The notes beneath the pieces were generated by a model. The model was given only the letters and a program-made list of their open reading frames with translations. It did no database searches and was not told where the DNA came from. A DNA stretch of 15,309 nucleotides, from positions 1 through 15,309 of the forward strand of contig DATAZV010000268.1 of the NCBI GenBank assembly GCA_036271855.1. The letters run 5' to 3'. Positions 1 through 6,285 of the stretch are shown here, in pieces. Position 1 is the first letter of the stretch; every line of letters begins with the position of its first letter. The position numbers and the translations under genes are program-made. Source of the stretch: JAQGMJ01 sp036271855 (lineage in GTDB: Bacteria; Pseudomonadota; Gammaproteobacteria; Burkholderiales; JAEUOS01).

Positions 1-2
1 TC

Positions 3-1085
3 GGCCCGGTGATCGGCGGCGCGCTGGTGGAGCACTATTCATGGACCTGGGCCTTTTTGGTAAACCTGCCGCTGGGCCTGTTGCTGCTCGCGCTGTGTGC
101 CTGGCGGGTACCGGAGAGCACGGGCGCGAACACCAGCAGCCCGGTGGACTGGGCCGGCGCGGCGCTCGCCACCATCGGCCTGGCGGGCGTGGTGTACGCG
201 CTGATCCAGGCGCCGGCGCAGGGCTGGAGCAATGGCGCCGTGCTGGGCGCGCTGGGCTTGGGCGTGGCGGCACTCGCGGGCTTTGTGCGGGTGGAAGCGA
301 AAAGCGCGGCGCCGATGCTGCCGCTGGCCTTGTTCCGCGAGCGCAATTTCGCCGGCGCCAACCTGCTGACGCTGTTGCTGTACGCGGCGCTCGGCGGCAG
401 CCTGTATTTTTTGCCGCTGAACCTGATCCAGGTGCAGGGCCTGGGCGCCACCGCCGCCGGCGCCGCGCTGCTGCCTTTCATCGCCATCATGTTCACGCTG
501 TCGCGCTGGGCCGGCACCCTGGTGGACCGCTACGGCGCAAAACTGCCGCTGATAATCGGCCCGGTGATCGCGGCGGCGGGCTTCGCGCTGTTCACCTGGC
601 CCGGGGTCGGCGCAAACTACTGGAGCGGCTTCTTGCCCGCCATCTGCGTGCTCGGCCTGGGCATGAGCATCACCGTCGCGCCCTTGACCACCACGGTGAT
701 GAATGCAGTGAGCGCCGAACATGCGGGCACCGCCTCCGGCGTGAACAACGCGGTGTCGCGCACGGCGGGCCTGCTGGCAATCGCGGTATTCGGCATCGTG
801 CTGGCGTGGGCCTTCGATGCGCGCCTGGACACGCTGGTGGCCCAGGCGAAGGCGCCGCCCGAGTTGGCGGCGGCCGTGCTGGCGCAGCGGCAAAAGCTGG
901 CCGGCATCGTGGTTCCCACTGGCGCACCGGCGGCCGTTGCGCAAGCCTTGCGGCAGGCGATAGACGCCGCCTTCGTCGCCGGCTTTCGCTGGGTGATGGG
1001 ACTGTGCGCGGGCCTGGCTCTGCTCTCCGCGCTCAGCGCGTGGCTTCTGATCGACGGCAAAAAGGCGCCGCCCGCACCGCTTTAG
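3..1085 (+). CDS. MFS drug efflux transporter, DHA2 (EmrB/QacA) type, 5'-truncated
   Basis: C-terminal part of a 14-helix proton-driven multidrug exporter in the inner membrane. The reading frame is open to the left edge, and the first visible residues, GPVIGG, match the MFS 'motif C' (GPxxGG) that lies at the end of helix 5 in drug/H+ antiporters. The upstream third of the gene is therefore outside the window, and the GTG at 9 is an internal valine rather than a start. About nine further hydrophobic segments follow, with a charged inter-helix loop near DRYGAKLP typical of MFS proteins. The protein ends in a short basic tail (DGKKAPPAPL). The stop codon at 1083-1085 directly abuts the stop codon of the convergent gene at 1086, with no room for a terminator between them. 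Substrate cannot be predicted. The family call is firm, the subfamily fairly firm. Confidence 0.9.
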   Translation, partial: GPVIGGALVEHYSWTWAFLVNLPLGLLLLALCAWRVPESTGANTSSPVDWAGAALATIGLAGVVYALIQAPAQGWSNGAVLGALGLGVAALAGFVRVEAKSAAPMLPLALFRERNFAGANLLTLLLYAALGGSLYFLPLNLIQVQGLGATAAGAALLPFIAIMFTLSRWAGTLVDRYGAKLPLIIGPVIAAAGFALFTWPGVGANYWSGFLPAICVLGLGMSITVAPLTTTVMNAVSAEHAGTASGVNNAVSRTAGLLAIAVFGIVLAWAFDARLDTLVAQAKAPPELAAAVLAQRQKLAGIVVPTGAPAAVAQALRQAIDAAFVAGFRWVMGLCAGLALLSALSAWLLIDGKKAPPAPL

Positions 1086-1478
1086 CTACAGCTTGGCCAT
1101 CAGCACTTCGCGGATTTGGTTGTCCGAATACATGCCGTCGGTGCGCTGCGCGTAGGCGCAATGCATTTCCAGCACCCCGCCCTCGAAGCTGATTTTCATC
1201 TGCGCCGGTGTTGCGGCGTTGGCCAGTTTGACGAGTTTCAGCCCATCCCCCACCGCTTCCTTGCCCAGATCGTCGGCGCAGATCACGCGCAGCGCCATGT
1301 TGAGGCGATGGCAGGAACAGTTGTCGAGAAAGTTCAGGCCCTCGGCGTCGTTGGCCAGGCTTTCCCAATCCACCTCGTAGCGGATCGGGCTGCCGGTGAT
1401 TTCCAGCAGCTCCTTTTCGCGCTCGGGCAGAACGGTGTCGGTCAGCTCCTTGATCTTGCGGCGCTCGGCGAGTCCCAT
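1086..1478 (-). CDS. Conserved hypothetical protein with Cys/His clusters, 130 aa
   Basis: Small soluble protein of unknown function; no named domain is recognised. The N-terminal third is highly charged and helical (AERRKIKELTD...PEREKELLEI). The centre carries a CSCH cluster (C54, C56, H57) followed by C67, and an HC pair (H106, C107) lies further on. These could bind a metal, but that is inference. There is no signal peptide or membrane segment, so it is probably cytoplasmic. The ATG at 1478 is chosen because AAAAAAGG lies just upstream as a plausible ribosome site. The upstream extension to 1538 is basic and low-complexity and looks non-coding. The gene starts 78 bases downstream of the stop of the AhpD-like gene, so it could be co-transcribed with it by read-through, although no promoter or terminator is evident in the gap. 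Confidence 0.75.
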   Translation of the reverse strand: MGLAERRKIKELTDTVLPEREKELLEITGSPIRYEVDWESLANDAEGLNFLDNCSCHRLNMALRVICADDLGKEAVGDGLKLVKLANAATPAQMKISFEGGVLEMHCAYAQRTDGMYSDNQIREVLMAKL

Positions 1479-1556
1479 GGCACGGCCTTTTTTGTTGTGG
1501 CGGGCCTTTAGTGTGGACGTAGTCGCCGGGCTTGGCAAGTCGCCTTCGCCGTGCCC

Positions 1557-2012
1557 TTACTTTGCCGGCAGGGGCGAGCGCAAACCCCCGGAGATGCGGT
1601 TCCAGGCGTTGATCAGGGCGACGGTGAAAGTAAGTTCGGCGATTTCCTTTTCGTTGAAGTGTTCCTTGAGCGCTTCGTAGTCGGCGTCCGGGATATGCGT
1701 CTGGCTCATGCGCGTGAGGCTCTCGGCCCATTGCAGGGCGGCGCATTCGCGCGGGTTGAACAGGCTGTGTTCGCGCCAGGTGGAGATGCTGTTGAGGCGG
1801 CGCGGGTCGGCCTTCAGGGAAATCAGGTCGCGCCAGTGCATGTCGACGCAAAAAGCGCAGCCGTTGATCAGCGAGACGCGCAGGAAGACCAGGTCGATCA
1901 ACTCCTTGCCGAGGCTGGAGTCCTTCAGGGTTTCGCCGATGCCGAGAAAGCCCTTGTATAGCGCGGGCACGACCTGCGGGAAATTGATACGGGGGGAATT
2001 GGACTGGGACAT
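1557..2012 (-). CDS. Carboxymuconolactone decarboxylase (CMD)/AhpD-fold family protein
   Basis: A 151-residue all-helical protein of the CMD/AhpD superfamily. The diagnostic motif C-x2-C-x3-H is present as CAFCVDMH (C52, C55, H59). In AhpD-like peroxidase partners this motif forms the redox-active thiol pair and proton relay. The LRVSLINGC context before it and the later segment ELTFTVALINAWNRI fit the family. Many members act on peroxides or electrophiles, so a redox role in the cytoplasm is more likely than true carboxymuconolactone decarboxylation. The ATG at 2012 is used because the preceding sequence contains the promoter and does not look coding; AGAGAA upstream is only a modest ribosome site. 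The gene lies directly downstream of an ECF41 sigma factor and has its own ECF41-type promoter, the classic genomic partnership for this sigma group. Confidence 0.92.
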   Translation of the reverse strand: MSQSNSPRINFPQVVPALYKGFLGIGETLKDSSLGKELIDLVFLRVSLINGCAFCVDMHWRDLISLKADPRRLNSISTWREHSLFNPRECAALQWAESLTRMSQTHIPDADYEALKEHFNEKEIAELTFTVALINAWNRISGGLRSPLPAK

Positions 2013-2065
2013 ACTGTTCTCTTTCAGGATGGGGCCGGGCGGAAATCGCCTGCCTATGCCTGTAA

Positions 2066-2092
2066 GACGCGCGGCCCGCCCTCCTTGTGACA
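2066..2092 (-). promoter_or_regulatory. ECF41-type promoter of the CMD/AhpD-like gene
   Basis: Read on the minus strand, TGTCACA (2092-2086) is followed after exactly 16 bases by CGTC (2069-2066). This matches the motif published for ECF41 sigma factors in Bacillus licheniformis and Rhodobacter sphaeroides. The same two blocks with the same spacing occur upstream of the sigma factor gene itself. The expected transcript start near 2059 leaves a leader of about 47 bases before the ATG at 2012. The assignment rests on motif identity, spacing and position; no experiment supports it here. Confidence 0.85.
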
Positions 2093-2116
2093 GTCCCTCG
2101 TGCAATCGGACGGTAT

Positions 2117-3019
2117 TTATCGCGGAGCGGCGATGTTTTGCAGCTTGTCCGGATTGCGCACCACGTACATGTCGAGAATTTTTCGGCCATCGGTGACGAT
2201 GGTGAAGGCCGAATCCAGGCGCCCGCCGAAGTAGCGCAGCAGTCCCGGCGCGCCGTTGATTTCGACCAGGCGATAGTCAAGCTGCCCGCGAAAACGCCGC
2301 GCGATGACGTGGAAAAAGCGCGCCAGGCGCAGCGTGCCCCGCAGCACCCGCGTCACCGATTGCACCTTGCCGCCGCCGTCGCCGGTCAGGGTGGCGTCTT
2401 CGGCGAACAGCGCCGCCAGTTGCTTGATGTCGCCACCCCGCGAGGCTTCGACAAAACGCTGCAGCAGACGCACATGCGCCGCGCGGCTGACCTCGAAACG
2501 CGGGCGGTTCTGATGCACGCGCTCTTTCGCGCGATGGACCAATTGGCGGCAGGTGGCCTCGCTTTTTCCCAGCATTTGCGCGACTTCGACGTAATCCATG
2601 TCGAACACTTCGCGCAGCAAAAACGCCGCGCGCTCCTCCGGCCCCAGGCGCTCCAGCACCATCAGGAAAGCAGTGGAGACGTCGCTGGAAAATTCCAGCA
2701 CGCTCTCGGGCGTTTCGGATGATGCGGCTTCCACCAGCGGCTCCGGCAGCCATGAACCGGGGTAGTGTTCACGCTCGCTTTTCAGCGTACGCAGGCGATC
2801 GATCGCCAGGCGGGTGGTAACGGTGACCAGCCAGGCCTCAGGCGTGCGGATTTCGGCGGCGTCGCTGCCGTGCCAGCGCAAATAGGCGTCCTGCAACACA
2901 TCCTCCGCCTCGGCGCGCGAGCCGAGCATGCGGTAGGCGATGCCGAACAGGCGCGCGCGGTGGCTGTTGAAGATCTCGGCGCGGCTGGAGGCAGGGGAAG
3001 GGGCGGGATCGGGTTCCAT
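2117..3019 (-). CDS. ECF41/SigJ-type RNA polymerase sigma factor with fused SnoaL-like domain
   Basis: A 300-residue alternative sigma factor. Region sigma-2 spans about residues 15-80 (RARLFGIAYRMLGS, EDVLQDAYLRW), and sigma-4 spans about 112-170 with the helix-turn-helix around DYVEVAQMLGKSEATCRQLVHRAKERV. A C-terminal extension of about 120 residues resembles a SnoaL/NTF2 fold. Three group-specific signatures are visible: WLPEP in the linker (90-94), DGGGK (214-218) and NPDKL near the end (289-293). Together these place it in ECF41, whose activity is controlled by the fused domain rather than by an anti-sigma factor. None of the flanking genes resembles an anti-sigma factor. ATG codons at 3025 and 3019 are both in frame; 3019 is preferred because the expected transcript start falls at about 3022-3019. 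A TTG at 3055 would lie inside the promoter and is rejected. Confidence 0.95.
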   Translation of the reverse strand: MEPDPAPSPASSRAEIFNSHRARLFGIAYRMLGSRAEAEDVLQDAYLRWHGSDAAEIRTPEAWLVTVTTRLAIDRLRTLKSEREHYPGSWLPEPLVEAASSETPESVLEFSSDVSTAFLMVLERLGPEERAAFLLREVFDMDYVEVAQMLGKSEATCRQLVHRAKERVHQNRPRFEVSRAAHVRLLQRFVEASRGGDIKQLAALFAEDATLTGDGGGKVQSVTRVLRGTLRLARFFHVIARRFRGQLDYRLVEINGAPGLLRYFGGRLDSAFTIVTDGRKILDMYVVRNPDKLQNIAAPR

Positions 3020-3027
3020 ACGCATTA

Positions 3028-3054
3028 GACGAATGGGCCGGCGGGTTTGTGACA
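3028..3054 (-). promoter_or_regulatory. ECF41-type promoter of the sigma factor gene (autoregulation)
   Basis: On the minus strand TGTCACA (3054-3048), a 16-base spacer and CGTC (3031-3028) repeat the element found before the CMD gene. The two sites also share flanking bases (TGTCACAA and CGTCTWA). The spacers otherwise differ, so this is not a simple recent duplication. Its position implies that the sigma factor drives its own gene. The -10 block ends only 8 bases before the ATG at 3019, leaving essentially no leader. Confidence 0.83.
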
Positions 3055-3080
3055 AGCGGCGTAAATTATTTTACGCCGCT
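3055..3080 (-). terminator. Perfect inverted repeat, likely terminator of the HtrA-like gene
   Basis: Perfect 11-bp arms surround a 4-base loop (arms 3055-3065 and 3070-3080). The hairpin lies about 20 bases after the stop of the HtrA-like gene in its direction of transcription. The bases following it are TTGTCACA, so the usual long U-tract is missing and termination may be weak. The arm touches the -35 block of the sigma factor promoter, so it could instead, or also, be a regulator-binding site or an insulator. Confidence 0.55.
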
Positions 3081-3099
3081 GCGCCACCACCAGAAACCG

Positions 3100-4080
3100 C
3101 TAATGCAGTTTCGGTTTGCGGAAAAAATCCGTCCGGTTCGCCGAACGCACCCGCACCCGCAGCACGTCGCCCTGGCGGGCCAGTTGCAGGGGCACTTCGA
3201 CCCCGGCGGCGCCGAGCGACCAGACGCGGCGCAAAAAGGCCGGCAGGCCGCCGATGCGCTGGTCGGCCACGCCCAGCACCAGGTCGCCCAGCTTGACCCC
3301 GGCGCGCTCGGCCGGACCGCCGGCGGCCAGCCCGGCGACGATCAGCTTGCCGTCGTCTTCCTGCGCGTACATGCCCAGCCAGGGCCGCACCGGCAGGTCG
3401 CTGCGGCCGATCGACAGCATGGAGTCGAGGATAGGCTCGAGCAGCTCGATCGGCACGAACATGTTGACCTGGCGCTCCTTGCCCTGGTGGTCTTCCTGGA
3501 TCAAGAGCGAGCCGATGCCGACCAGGCGCCCGGCGCCGTCGAGCAGCGCGGCACCGCCCCACTGCGGGTGCGCGGGCATGGTGAAAATGGCGGACTCGAG
3601 CAAGTATTCCCAGTAGCCGGCGAATTCGCGGCGCGAACTGACTTGCGCCTTGAGCGCGTGGTCCAGCCCGCCCTGGCCGATGACGTAGACCTCGTCGCCG
3701 GCCACCAGGTCTTCGGCGCTGCCGCGGGTGAGCGCGCGCACGCCGAGCTGGCCCAGGGGCTGCACCAGGCCGAAGCCGGTGGCGTGGTCGTAGCCCAGCA
3801 CGGTGCCCGGCACCACCACGTTATGGTTGGTGGAAAGCCAGATGGTTTCGGCTTCGGTGATCAGGTAGCCGATGGTCAGGGTGAGCCCGTCTTCGCGGAT
3901 CACCACGCCGTAGCCGGCGCGCTCGGTGCCCAGGGTCGGCGCGGTGAAGGCGTCGTCGGGAATTTCGGAGCGCAGCATCACCACGGCGTCGAGCGCGCGC
4001 GGCAGGTCGAAATCGACTTCCGCCGCCGTCGGCTGCAGCGCGGCGGGAAAGGCCCATTGCTTGGGGATGGAATCAGACAT
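3100..4080 (-). CDS. HtrA-like (S1C) pseudo-protease with PDZ domain
   Basis: A 326-residue protein with a trypsin-like domain (about 30-215) and a C-terminal PDZ domain (about 228-312, with GPAERAGVKLGDLVLGV). It aligns by motif with the DegP/DegQ family, but the catalytic positions differ. The histidine segment normally read as LTNNHV is LTIGYL (Tyr72), the aspartate segment DLAVL is GFGLV (Gly102), and the serine segment GNSGGPL is QWGGAAL (Gly175). It is therefore probably not a protease, and may be a peptide-binding scaffold. No signal peptide or membrane helix precedes the domain, unlike periplasmic HtrA proteins, so a cytoplasmic location is inferred. The start at 4080 (MSDSIPKQW) is the likeliest of two nearby ATGs (4089, 4080), and neither has a clear ribosome site. 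It is separated from its neighbours by terminators on both sides and is probably monocistronic. Confidence 0.85.
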   Translation of the reverse strand: MSDSIPKQWAFPAALQPTAAEVDFDLPRALDAVVMLRSEIPDDAFTAPTLGTERAGYGVVIREDGLTLTIGYLITEAETIWLSTNHNVVVPGTVLGYDHATGFGLVQPLGQLGVRALTRGSAEDLVAGDEVYVIGQGGLDHALKAQVSSRREFAGYWEYLLESAIFTMPAHPQWGGAALLDGAGRLVGIGSLLIQEDHQGKERQVNMFVPIELLEPILDSMLSIGRSDLPVRPWLGMYAQEDDGKLIVAGLAAGGPAERAGVKLGDLVLGVADQRIGGLPAFLRRVWSLGAAGVEVPLQLARQGDVLRVRVRSANRTDFFRKPKLH

Positions 4081-4140
4081 GGGGCGCATTTTGCCACGCG
4101 CCAAGCGAAACGGCAGAGGCGCCCCGCAGGCCGGCGGTAC

Positions 4141-4174
4141 AAAAGAAAAAGCCGCGATCCTCGCGGACCGCGGC
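4141..4174 (-). terminator. Intrinsic terminator after the chemoreceptor gene
   Basis: On the minus strand a GC-rich stem (arms 4174-4165 and 4160-4151, one internal mismatch, loop TCGC) is followed by a U-rich run TTTTTCTTTT (4150-4141). It lies 27 bases downstream of the chemoreceptor stop codon and upstream of the HtrA-like gene. Confidence 0.88.
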
Positions 4175-4201
4175 TATGGCGGGGTGAGCCGGCTCGATAC
4201 T

Positions 4202-5827
4202 CTATACGAGGCTGAACTTCGCGGTGGCGTCGAGCAGCCTTTGCGCCTTGCCCTGCAGCTGGCCGGCGGTGTCGCGGCTCTGGGTGATCGCCGCGTGGTT
4301 TTGTTCGGCGGAGCTGGCGATGGTCTCGGTGTTGCGGGCGATCTGCTCGCTGGCCTGCTTTTGCTCGGCCACCGCGGCGGCCAGCTCGCGCAGGCCGGCG
4401 GAGGATTCGCCGGCGCTCTGGCGCAGGCCGGCCAGCGGCTGCACCAGCTCGCCGATCGAGGCCACACCGGTGCGCACGCGTTCCTTGACGAAGTCCAGGC
4501 GCCCGCCGGCCTCCACCATGCCCTGCTGGATGGCGGCGACGGTGCGCTCGATTTCCTGCGTCGAGGTGGAGGTGCGCTCGGCGAGCTTGCGCACTTCGTC
4601 GGCCACCACGGCAAAGCCGCGGCCCTGCTCGCCGGCACGCGCGGCTTCAATCGCCGCGTTGAGCGCCAGCAGGTTGGTCTGGTCGGCGATTTCCTTGATC
4701 AGCTTGACCACGGTGCCGATTTCAGCAGCCTGGTTTTGCAGGCCGGTCATCTGCGCGCCGAAGTCGCCGACGGCGGCATCGATGGCGCCGATTTCGCGCG
4801 ACACATTGTCGCCGTGCGTCACACCGGCACTGGAGACGCGCGCAGTGCTTTCGACCACGCCGGCGGCGGCGCCGAGGTTGTCGGACACCTGCGAGATGGA
4901 GACGGTGAGTTGCTCGATCGAGGCGGCAATCGCCGATACGGCCTCGCTCTGGCGCGCACTGCTGCCGGCCAGTTCGTCGGCGGCGGTCGCAAGCTCGGCG
5001 GCGGAGGCGGAGACGGCGCCGGCTTCGCCCTGGGCGCTGCCGATCAGGCCGCGCAGGGCCTGCTGCATGCGCGCAATCGAAGCCAGCAGGGCGGCGGTTT
5101 CGTCCGCGCCCTTGATTTCGATGTCGCTGCGCAGGTCGCCGGAGGCCACCTTGTCGGCCACTTCGACCGCGCGGCGCAGCGGCCGCACGATGCCGCCGGC
5201 GATGAAATACGTCAGCGCGCAGCCCAACAGGACGGCCACCGCGCCCAAAGTGAACATTTCCCAGACGGTGCTTTGCGCCGCTTCGGTATTGGCGCGCGCC
5301 AGGGCGTCGATGTTATTGCGCTCCAGTTCGGAGAAGGCGCGGATGGCCTCGAGGTAGCCATTGATCTCGCCCTTCATCTTGTCGTTGAACAGGGCCATCG
5401 CCTCGTCCTTCTTGCCGTCCTTGCGCAGGCGCGAAATCTCGTCGCGGTGCTTGAGATAGGCGGCGCGGGCATCGGCCATCGCCTTCAGGCCGGCTTTTTC
5501 CGCCGGCGTGTCGGCGCGCTTTTCGATTTCGGTCTGGTACTTGGTGCCCAGGGCAGTGGACTTCTTGATGTCGTCGCGGAAGGTCGCCTCGACATTCGGG
5601 TCGTCGCTTACCGCGATGGCGATGGTGCGGCGCGAGCCGGCATCGACCAGGCGGTACCAGTCGGCGGCAACGCGCTCCTTGGCCAGCGGCTCGGCCAGCA
5701 GGCGTTCGCCGCGCTCGACCACGGCGCGGATCTGCAGCACGCCGATGAGTACGGCGGCAGCCAGCAACAACAGCAAAAAGCCCATGCCGGCGGCAATCCG
5801 CGCGCCGATGGATTTCATCTTGAACAT
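4202..5827 (-). CDS. Methyl-accepting chemotaxis protein, 4-helix-bundle sensor (Tsr/Tar topology)
   Basis: A 541-residue inner-membrane chemoreceptor. TM1 is at about 10-31, followed by a periplasmic four-helix-bundle sensor at about 35-188. TM2 is at about 190-211, the HAMP domain follows (IVRPLRRAVEVADKVASGDL), and then the cytoplasmic signalling coiled coil. The conserved hairpin tip that binds CheA and CheW is intact (IKEIADQTNLLALNAAIEAARAGEQGRGFAVVADEVRKLAERT, split here across 378-419). No C-terminal NWETF-like pentapeptide for CheR/CheB tethering is seen; the protein ends in KFSLV. The ligand cannot be predicted. The start at 5827 has a good ribosome site (GGGAG), and the longer open frame to 6220 lacks coding character. 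No other chemotaxis genes are nearby, so this is an orphan receptor gene. Confidence 0.95.
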   Translation of the reverse strand: MFKMKSIGARIAAGMGFLLLLLAAAVLIGVLQIRAVVERGERLLAEPLAKERVAADWYRLVDAGSRRTIAIAVSDDPNVEATFRDDIKKSTALGTKYQTEIEKRADTPAEKAGLKAMADARAAYLKHRDEISRLRKDGKKDEAMALFNDKMKGEINGYLEAIRAFSELERNNIDALARANTEAAQSTVWEMFTLGAVAVLLGCALTYFIAGGIVRPLRRAVEVADKVASGDLRSDIEIKGADETAALLASIARMQQALRGLIGSAQGEAGAVSASAAELATAADELAGSSARQSEAVSAIAASIEQLTVSISQVSDNLGAAAGVVESTARVSSAGVTHGDNVSREIGAIDAAVGDFGAQMTGLQNQAAEIGTVVKLIKEIADQTNLLALNAAIEAARAGEQGRGFAVVADEVRKLAERTSTSTQEIERTVAAIQQGMVEAGGRLDFVKERVRTGVASIGELVQPLAGLRQSAGESSAGLRELAAAVAEQKQASEQIARNTETIASSAEQNHAAITQSRDTAGQLQGKAQRLLDATAKFSLV

Positions 5828-6285
5828 GTGGGTCTCCCGTTTGAGGTGCCGGGGCTGCGCGCGCCCGCCTGCCGCCGCGCTGGCGCGGCAAAAGGAGAAC
5901 GGCACACGCCGGCACGGCCTTGTGCAATCTTTGAATGGATCATCCACGGAGGGATGCCCGCGACAGGCGCGGGTGTCCTTGATCCGACCTTCCAAGCTTA
6001 GCTGCGCGAGGAGGCGCGGCGAGGGCGAAACAGCGCGGGGTTTACGCGCCTGTTTGCGCTTTGGCGCGATCCGGCGCAACAAATGGATACAAAGCATGCG
6101 CCCGCCGCCGGTCGGCAGCGGCCTGGCGCGGCGCGTTAAATCAGCAGGGGCGGCGGGCGCGTCGGCGCCGGCTTGCAGCCGGTGTAGGAGTTCTCCGGCA
6201 GACCCGGCCGCGGCCCTCACGCAACATGCCGGAGTCGCAACGCGCCCGGGCCCCGGGCGCCGCAGTCATCGAAAGCGAGGCAGTC
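5828..6285. other. Divergent intergenic region between the chemoreceptor and mlaC-like genes
   Basis: This 458-base region must hold the promoters for both divergent genes. No convincing sigma-70 or FliA (sigma-28) promoter could be read with good spacing. A weak candidate for the rightward gene is TTGGCG (6061) with GATACA (6086), but the 19-base spacer is too long. A hairpin with arms CCCGCG/CGCGGG lies at 5957-5973. A near-perfect palindrome of two 9-base arms around one base lies at 6242-6260, shortly before the mlaC-like start. No small gene is supported. Confidence 0.6.
6242..6260. repeat. 19-base GC palindrome in the mlaC-like leader
   Basis: Arms GCGCCCGGG and CCCGGGCGC flank a single central base, ending 25 bases before the ATG at 6286. 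It could be an operator or a leader hairpin close to the ribosome site. In DNA of this GC content a palindrome of this length may also be fortuitous. Confidence 0.3.

Noticed and set aside
1033..2280. 415-codon leftward frame spanning the hypothetical, CMD and sigma genes
   Set aside because: Offset frame across three real genes and their boundaries; no coding character of its own.
3020..3055. Upstream TTG/ATG starts for the sigma factor
   Set aside because: The TTG at 3055 lies within the -35 block and the ATG at 3025 would precede the expected transcript start; residues before 3019 are not needed for sigma region 2.
3926..6001. 691-codon rightward open frame opposite the chemoreceptor and HtrA-like genes
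   Set aside because: Antisense to two well-recognised genes, crosses their boundaries and the terminator, and has low-complexity Gly/Ala/Arg/His-rich composition typical of GC-rich shadow frames.
5828..6220. FliA (sigma-28) promoter for the chemoreceptor
   Set aside because: No match to the TAAA and GCCGATAA blocks with correct spacing was found on the minus strand.
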